Assembly (NCBI GenBank): GCA_023137005.1
Contig: JAGLQE010000025.1
Span: 1-8,171 of the forward strand
From: Thermoplasmata archaeon
GTDB lineage: Archaea > Thermoplasmatota > Thermoplasmata > SG8-5 > JAGLSY01
Length of the DNA stretch: 8,171 nucleotides
Direction: 5' to 3'
Shown piece by piece: positions 1 to 8,171 of the stretch. Within the stretch, counting starts at the first letter, position 1; the number at the start of each line of letters is the position of its first letter. The notes under the pieces are model-generated. The model searched no databases and had not been told where the DNA came from. It saw only the letters and a list, made by a program, of their open reading frames with translations. The position numbers and the translations under genes were made by a program.

Positions 1-7
1 GATAAAA

Positions 8-42
8 TAAATGCGTAGGTTCTATGGGTAAAATCGCATTTA
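8..42. repeat. 8-bp inverted repeat near the window edge
   Basis: TAAATGCG (8-15) and CGCATTTA (35-42) are perfect reverse complements separated by 19 bases. On the minus strand the repeat follows the seven-T run and is itself followed by TTTATTTTATC. It could be a second, backup terminator stem or an operator for a gene to the left of the window. The long loop keeps confidence low. Confidence 0.35.
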
Positions 43-67
43 AAAAAATAGAGATTGAAGAATAGGT

Positions 68-93
68 GAAAGGCCGCTTGTCGGCGGACTTTC
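68..93 (-). terminator. Stem-loop with downstream T-run after the membrane-protein gene
   Basis: An inverted repeat pairs GAAAG with CTTTC (5 bp), then one mismatch, then CCGC with GCGG (4 bp) around a 6-base loop. It begins one base past the TGA stop at 95-97. On the minus strand it is followed by a pyrimidine-rich stretch ending in a run of seven T at 48-42. The T-run is about 19 bases from the stem, farther than in a bacterial intrinsic terminator, but archaeal termination relies mainly on the T-run itself. Confidence 0.55.
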
Positions 94-94
94 A

Positions 95-799
95 TCATCT
101 GGTTGAGTTCACACTATCGATCAAGCCCGGTTCTGTCAATTCTTCATCCTCTTCATACTTAAACGCTTCTCTCACGAGTATATTCAGTTGTTCGATATCA
201 AAGGCGCACCTTACACAAAACACTGTATCTATCTTATTGAGCATTTCACAGTTTGTACATAGCACCATATTCTCGGGAACATTGACCGTTCTCTTGGGCT
301 TTGGATCGGGCTTGGTCTCCAGATGAGGTGGTGCATGATCTGAAGGGCCAATATTACTTCTATGGGCATTGAATTTTGATTTATTTTGGACATTGGCAGT
401 GTGCATAAGTCCATAATCATGGATCTCAAAGGATTTCTTGATATAGGGATTACCCAGCTGAGTGGCGAATATTAAATATACTATTCCAAAGGCAATAAGG
501 AGCATGTCTGTAAAGAATAGGGTAAAGCACAATATGCCCAAGAGGGCTAAGAATCCTATGCCCTGCTTCCTTGATCTTACTTTCATTTTTTTAAGCCCCC
601 AGCTTAGAATTATGGAATATAGACCAACTAAAAGCCAGATGAGGCCAAGTATCCTGAACGCATCCTCTATTTGATAACCACTGAGAGTTCTACCGGCCCA
701 CAAGGCCATTATACCAGATATTATGTGATATATGCCTAATAATGAAGTTACTATGGAGATTATCTTGATCGCACCCGGTATCTTCTTCTTCTCCCTCAT
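95..799 (-). CDS. Membrane protein with C-terminal zinc ribbon, function unknown
   Basis: I do not recognise a named family for this 234-residue protein. It has a basic N-terminus (MREKKK) and hydrophobic segments at about 11-36, 47-69 and 80-115. The last is long enough for two helices, suggesting four membrane spans. A polar, Pro-rich linker (about 145-175, with PKPKR) leads to a treble-clef or zinc-ribbon-like motif Cys181-x2-Cys184-x10-Cys195-x2-Cys198, then a highly acidic tail (EEDEELTE). The linker and ribbon are probably cytoplasmic. It has its own promoter and appears leaderless, so it is probably not part of the ACL operon. It is visibly more AT-rich than the four enzyme genes. Membrane proteins with a zinc ribbon at one end are common in archaea and usually unassigned. 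The start is supported by the promoter spacing and the basic pre-helix segment. The stop is TGA at 95-97. Confidence 0.75.
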   Translation of the reverse strand: MREKKKIPGAIKIISIVTSLLGIYHIISGIMALWAGRTLSGYQIEDAFRILGLIWLLVGLYSIILSWGLKKMKVRSRKQGIGFLALLGILCFTLFFTDMLLIAFGIVYLIFATQLGNPYIKKSFEIHDYGLMHTANVQNKSKFNAHRSNIGPSDHAPPHLETKPDPKPKRTVNVPENMVLCTNCEMLNKIDTVFCVRCAFDIEQLNILVREAFKYEEDEELTEPGLIDSVNSTR

Positions 800-821
800 G
801 GTTATGTATAAGATATGAAAC

Positions 822-835
822 TATATAAATTTATT
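822..835 (-). promoter_or_regulatory. Archaeal-type promoter (BRE/TATA box) for the membrane/zinc-ribbon gene
   Basis: The minus strand carries A-rich AATAAA (835-830), a possible BRE, then TTTATATA (829-822). The TATA centre is about 26 bases upstream of the ATG at 799, so transcription would begin at or within a base or two of the start codon. No GGAGG-like motif lies between. This is the geometry of a leaderless archaeal promoter. Short AT-rich motifs arise by chance in such DNA, so the call rests mainly on spacing and the lack of an SD site. Confidence 0.6.
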
Positions 836-860
836 AATACTCTTATGTTAAATGAAAGTG

Positions 861-885
861 TGAGCTGACCATTACAGCCAGCTCA
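861..885 (-). terminator. Hairpin after the cluster, possible terminator or 3'-end stem
   Basis: The minus strand reads TGAGCTGGCT, loop GTAAT, then GGTCAGCTCA. This gives a 7-bp perfect stem (TGAGCTG/CAGCTCA) extended to 10 bp by one C-G pair and two G-T wobbles. It starts 18 bases after the isocitrate dehydrogenase stop. The following tract (CACTTTCATTT) is pyrimidine-rich but lacks a long T-run, so it may be a weak terminator or an mRNA-stabilising stem. Confidence 0.5.
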
Positions 886-903
886 TTATTCTACTATGCT
901 CGA

Positions 904-5000
<4,097 letters not shown>

Positions 5001-6281
5001 TTACTTACCTCCTTTTTTCAATGCCATTGAAACTATATTCGTCATGTGGGTCTCGGGTCCATATACCTCAATGTCCAGACCGAGTTCTTCTTTCAAGGCT
5101 CCGATATTCTTGAGGCCAGTAGCATAATTTGGTCCGCCCCTTCTGACGTATATCTTGACATTCTGTTTCTTCAGCTTATCGCTGTATTCCCTTAATGCTC
5201 GAATAATGCCAGTAAAGGTTTTAGCCACATCTGTGAAATTAGCTATTCCACCGCCGACTATCAGGTATTTGCCCTTCTTATTGGGCTTCTTGGTCATCAG
5301 GTCCAGTATGGTCTTGGCGTACAGGTATGTGAACTCCTCATTGGGGTTTCCCGAGTACTCGCCATAATTGGCCATCTCGTCCATGAATCCCAGATCGGTT
5401 ATCGTATCTGCGTAGATGACACTGGCTCCGCCGCCAGCCACCATGGTCCATATCCTTCCTTCAGGATTGAGAACCGTCAGCTTCAATGAAGAACCGGTCT
5501 TGGTGTCCAGCATGTCGATATACTCCTCCTCGGGAGTTCGTATCCTGCCGAAAGGTGATGGGAACTCGATGTTCTGCCATTTCTTACCACACATGTAGCC
5601 TGCAGTATCATCCAGCTTGGCAGCCAGATCAAGTGGGTAAACATCCTTTCCGACCACAACGACCGGATTGATCTCCAGGTAAGCGAAGTTCAGGTCTGCG
5701 TAGAACTTGTACATACCTTCGAAGAAGTCTGCAAGTAGTTTCTTCCTGTCCTTGGGGGCCTTGCCTAGCAGCTTCTTCTCGAAATCAGCCGAGGTTGGCA
5801 TCTCACCAACCGGGATCAGCATCTTCACAGCCTTGGCATCAATGTCTCCAACATCCACTCCACCTTCGTGATAGAAGAATACCATATCGCCCTCCAGAAC
5901 CGAGGTGATCGCGAAGTAATATTCATCCTTCTGCTCATGGGGAAGGAAGGGCTCGACAATGAAATAATTCAGTATGCCAGTTGTCTTGCCAACTGTCATT
6001 TCCTTGTTCATTCTGGCCTTTATCCACTTCTCTGCCTCTTTCCAATCCACGTTCAGCAAGAGCAAGTTGCTCTTGCCCCGCCTCTTGATGAGTTGGTCTG
6101 GTTTTACAACCAATTTTTCTTTCAATAACCATTTGTGCTTGGTGGTCAGTTTCTTCATGTCGGTATCTGGCCCTATGGTCACATACCTGTTCTTCAACGG
6201 AAACTTGCCTCCAGTATAATCCGTCAGCAGACGGGACATCATTCTTTTCCCGTCCGCTTCTCTAATCGCTTTTTGCGCCAT
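5001..6281 (-). CDS. aclB: ATP-citrate lyase, small (ATP-grasp / succinyl-CoA synthetase beta-like) subunit
   Basis: This 426-residue protein corresponds to the N-terminal half of animal ACLY and to plant ACLA (about 423 aa). Bacterial papers call the subunit AclB, plant papers ACLA. With the large subunit it cleaves citrate using ATP and CoA to acetyl-CoA and oxaloacetate. The ATP-grasp fold is marked by KPDQLIKRRGK (60-70), HEGGVDVGDIDAK (138-150) and the metal-binding YLEINP (201-206) with DLAAKLD (218-224). The citrate-binding domain carries GRIWTMVAGGGASVIYAD (275-292), GGGIANFTDV (343-352, Asn348 and Thr350 matching human Asn346 and Thr348) and VRRGGPNY (379-386). ETHMT (410-414) lies near the end. 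The sequence is strikingly eukaryote-like along its whole length. The start follows an AAGGAG site at 8-base spacing. The stop TAA (5001-5003) abuts the large-subunit ATG. Succinyl-CoA synthetase beta is excluded by the citrate-domain motifs and the partner gene. Confidence 0.95.
   Translation of the reverse strand: MAQKAIREADGKRMMSRLLTDYTGGKFPLKNRYVTIGPDTDMKKLTTKHKWLLKEKLVVKPDQLIKRRGKSNLLLLNVDWKEAEKWIKARMNKEMTVGKTTGILNYFIVEPFLPHEQKDEYYFAITSVLEGDMVFFYHEGGVDVGDIDAKAVKMLIPVGEMPTSADFEKKLLGKAPKDRKKLLADFFEGMYKFYADLNFAYLEINPVVVVGKDVYPLDLAAKLDDTAGYMCGKKWQNIEFPSPFGRIRTPEEEYIDMLDTKTGSSLKLTVLNPEGRIWTMVAGGGASVIYADTITDLGFMDEMANYGEYSGNPNEEFTYLYAKTILDLMTKKPNKKGKYLIVGGGIANFTDVAKTFTGIIRALREYSDKLKKQNVKIYVRRGGPNYATGLKNIGALKEELGLDIEVYGPETHMTNIVSMALKKGGK
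5007..5014 (-). promoter_or_regulatory. Strong Shine-Dalgarno site for the ACL large subunit
   Basis: AAGGAGGT on the minus strand ends 6 bases before the ATG at 5000; its GGAGG core is 7 bases from it. It lies inside the last codons of the upstream gene, where GGA GGT AAG TAA encodes Gly-Gly-Lys-stop. It indicates that the large subunit is initiated independently by translational coupling rather than made by read-through. Confidence 0.85.
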
Positions 6282-6342
6282 TTTGTAGTCTCCTTTTATG
6301 TTTTATTTCCTCAGTATTCATAATCTTTTGGATATGTATCTA
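6282..6342 (-). promoter_or_regulatory. Intergenic leader with Shine-Dalgarno site for the ATP-grasp ACL subunit
   Basis: This 61-base AT-rich gap separates the aconitase stop from the next ATG. An AAGGAG motif at 6295-6290 (minus strand) lies 8 bases before the ATG at 6281 and supports that start. I see no hairpin or T-run that would end transcription here, so read-through from the aconitase gene is likely. An ATACATATCC stretch near the upstream end faintly resembles an archaeal TATA element, but it is too weak to call an internal promoter. Confidence 0.6.
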
Positions 6343-8171
6343 TTACTCTTTCACGGTGTAGGCCAGCAGCCCTCCCTCATACAGTATTCCCTTCTGCCTG
6401 TCAGATAGGTCATATGTGAGCTCGAACTCCGTGCCCTTGGTCTTGTTCATCAGGATGACTGGCTCATCATTCATTATCTGTTGTTTGATGTCCATCATCT
6501 CCACCTCATCACCCTGGTCGATCTTGTCATAATCCTCCATATTCTTGAAGGACAGTGAGACGATCCCAAAGTTCACCAGGTTCGCGGCATGTATTCTCTC
6601 CACTGATTTGGCTATGACAGCTTTAACACCCAGGTACATGGGGCAAAGGGCCGCATGCTCTCTCGAACTACCCTGACCATAACTCTCGCCGGCCATGATG
6701 ATATTGTGCATTCCCTTCTCCTTATTCTCCATTGCACGGGAAGGGAAAGATGAGTCCACTGGCTCGAAAACGAATTCTGAATATTTTGGAACATTTGATC
6801 TATATTTTAGTCTGGCTCCAGCTGGCATAATGTGGTCGGTGGTTATCTTGTCACCCACCTTGAGCATGATATCCCCCATGATGCTGTCCGCCATCTTGTC
6901 ATTGCTTGGGGGATTGCCTATATTGGGCCCTCTGTACACCTCGGTATCTGGAGGTGCATCTCGCGGGAATATGAACATGGAATCGTCTATCAGGAACTGA
7001 TCAGGCATATCGACCCCTGGGTAATCGATGTCCATAGTTCTTGGATCTGTGAAAGTTCCCTTGATCGCTGAGACCGCGGCTACCTCTGGACTTATCAGAT
7101 AGACTTGAGCGCTCTTTGTTCCACTACGGCCTTCGAAGTTCCTATTATTGGTCCTCAGAGAAAGGGCATGTGTCTTTGGGCTCTGATGGTTCCCGATGCA
7201 GAAACCACATGCAGATTCTAGAACTCTGGCTCCAGATTCGATCAGGTCTGCTAAATAACCTTCTTTTGCGATCATTTGAAGTACCTGTCTTGATCCCGGC
7301 GCGATACCAAATGATACGTCTGGATGAGCTCGCCTGCCCTTCATTATCTTGGCCACGGTCACCATATCCTTGTAGGAAGAGTTAGTGCAGGAACCGACCA
7401 ATACCTGGTCCACTTTCTTCTCTGCCATCTCGCTGACCTTGATGATATTCCCTGGGCTGTGCGGGGCGGCTGCCAGTGGTTCGATGGTGCTCAGGTCCAG
7501 CTCAATGGCCTTGTCATAAACAGCATCCTCGTCAGCAGCCATTGCTGTCCAGTCGCCTTCACGTCCCTGCGCTCGAAGAAACTTGCGAGTTTCTTCATCT
7601 GATGGGAATATGGATGTTGTCACGCCCATCTCAGCTCCCATATTGGTGATGGTCGCTCTCTCCGGTACTGACAATGTTGCCACTCCGGGTCCAGCATATT
7701 CCATGATAACTCCGACATTGCCCTTGACACTGAAGATCTCCAGCATCTTCATCACAACATCCTTTGCACTGACCCATGGCTGTAATTTGCCTGTCAGATT
7801 GATCTTGTAAACTCGAGGGCAGATGATATAAAATGGTCCTCCTCCCATGGCAACTGCCACGTCCAATCCACCGGCTCCGATGGATATCATACCAATGCCA
7901 CCACCAGTCGGTGTGTGGCTATCCGAACCTGTCATGGTCCTTCCAGGCTTTCCGAACCTCTCCAGGTGCACCTGATGACATATGCCATTTCCGGCCTTTG
8001 AATAGACTATTCCGAACTTGGCGGCCACTGATTGAAGGTACTTGTGGTCGTCCGCATTCTCGAATCCCACTTGAACCGTATTGTGGTCAACGTAGCTGAC
8101 CGATAGTTCGGTCTTCACCTTGTCCAGGCCCATTGCCTCGAACTGAAGGTATGCCATTGTTCCTGTGGCAT
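6343..8171 (-). CDS. acn: Aconitate hydratase, Aquifex-type single chain (5' end outside window)
   Basis: Interconverts citrate and isocitrate through cis-aconitate using a [4Fe-4S] cluster, in the cytoplasm. Numbering from the Met encoded at 8155-8157, the cluster ligands are Cys257 (GSCTNS) and Cys317/Cys320 (ACGFCIGNHQSP). Other family signatures are GSDSHTPTGGGIG (77-89), TTDHIMPAGARLK (439-451) and the swivel-domain GQGSSREHAAL (495-505). The catalytic and swivel domains are in one chain of at least 609 residues, which fits the compact Aquifex-type aconitase (about 640-660 aa) rather than the ~900-residue AcnA/AcnB or the two-subunit isopropylmalate dehydratases. The frame stays open to the window edge and the codons before that Met read A-T-G-T, giving the conserved ATGTMAYLQFEA stretch. 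The true start is therefore outside, and roughly 35-50 residues are missing. It ends with TAA at 6343-6345. It is first of four co-directional genes, the next being ATP-citrate lyase, which consumes its product citrate. Homoaconitase or isopropylmalate isomerase activity is a less likely alternative. Confidence 0.93.
   Translation of the reverse strand, partial: ATGTMAYLQFEAMGLDKVKTELSVSYVDHNTVQVGFENADDHKYLQSVAAKFGIVYSKAGNGICHQVHLERFGKPGRTMTGSDSHTPTGGGIGMISIGAGGLDVAVAMGGGPFYIICPRVYKINLTGKLQPWVSAKDVVMKMLEIFSVKGNVGVIMEYAGPGVATLSVPERATITNMGAEMGVTTSIFPSDEETRKFLRAQGREGDWTAMAADEDAVYDKAIELDLSTIEPLAAAPHSPGNIIKVSEMAEKKVDQVLVGSCTNSSYKDMVTVAKIMKGRRAHPDVSFGIAPGSRQVLQMIAKEGYLADLIESGARVLESACGFCIGNHQSPKTHALSLRTNNRNFEGRSGTKSAQVYLISPEVAAVSAIKGTFTDPRTMDIDYPGVDMPDQFLIDDSMFIFPRDAPPDTEVYRGPNIGNPPSNDKMADSIMGDIMLKVGDKITTDHIMPAGARLKYRSNVPKYSEFVFEPVDSSFPSRAMENKEKGMHNIIMAGESYGQGSSREHAALCPMYLGVKAVIAKSVERIHAANLVNFGIVSLSFKNMEDYDKIDQGDEVEMMDIKQQIMNDEPVILMNKTKGTEFELTYDLSDRQKGILYEGGLLAYTVKE

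Noticed and set aside
8155..8157. ATG as the true start of aconitase
   Set aside because: The frame remains open to the window edge, and the preceding codons encode A-T-G-T, completing the conserved ATGTMAYLQFEA segment. The Met is internal.
6343..8171. 3-isopropylmalate dehydratase or homoaconitase
   Set aside because: The domains are fused in one chain of Aquifex-type aconitase length and the gene is next to ATP-citrate lyase and isocitrate dehydrogenase. Activity on other substrates cannot be fully excluded.

Overview
The window is a minus-strand metabolic gene cluster followed by one small membrane-protein gene. Several signals point to an archaeon. The last gene has a TATA box (TTTATATA) centred about 26 bases upstream of its ATG with no Shine-Dalgarno sequence, the layout of a leaderless archaeal transcript. 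The intergenic DNA is AT-rich, and the last gene encodes a small membrane protein with a C-terminal four-cysteine zinc ribbon, a style common in archaea. The phylum cannot be fixed from the sequence. An uncultivated euryarchaeal or Thermoplasmatota-like lineage is a reasonable guess, but a bacterium is not strictly excluded.

Layout in transcription order (right to left): (1) an Aquifex-type, single-chain aconitase, cut by the right edge of the window; (2) the ATP-grasp (small) subunit of ATP-citrate lyase; (3) the large subunit of ATP-citrate lyase, carrying the phospho-histidine and citrate-synthase-like domains; (4) a monomeric NADP-type isocitrate dehydrogenase; (5) after a 104-base gap with a hairpin and a new promoter, a membrane/zinc-ribbon protein of unknown function; (6) a 94-base tail with two inverted repeats and T-rich tracts that look like a transcription terminator. 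Genes 2, 3 and 4 each have a clear Shine-Dalgarno sequence. Genes 2 to 4 are nearly contiguous (0 and 5 bases apart), and gene 1 lies 61 bases before gene 2, so genes 1 to 4 look like one operon.

Together the four enzymes cover three consecutive steps: 2-oxoglutarate + CO2 + NADPH to isocitrate, isocitrate to citrate, and citrate + CoA + ATP to acetyl-CoA + oxaloacetate. This is the citrate-cleaving part of the reductive TCA cycle. It could equally be a reductive-carboxylation route supplying acetyl-CoA from 2-oxoglutarate/glutamate. The catalytic residues I could recall for each family are all present. The most notable points are the eukaryote-like ATP-citrate lyase pair whose reading frames abut in frame (TAA directly followed by ATG), the use of a monomeric isocitrate dehydrogenase in this setting, and the switch from SD-led genes to a leaderless gene at the end of the operon. 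No RNA genes, CRISPR arrays or mobile elements were seen.
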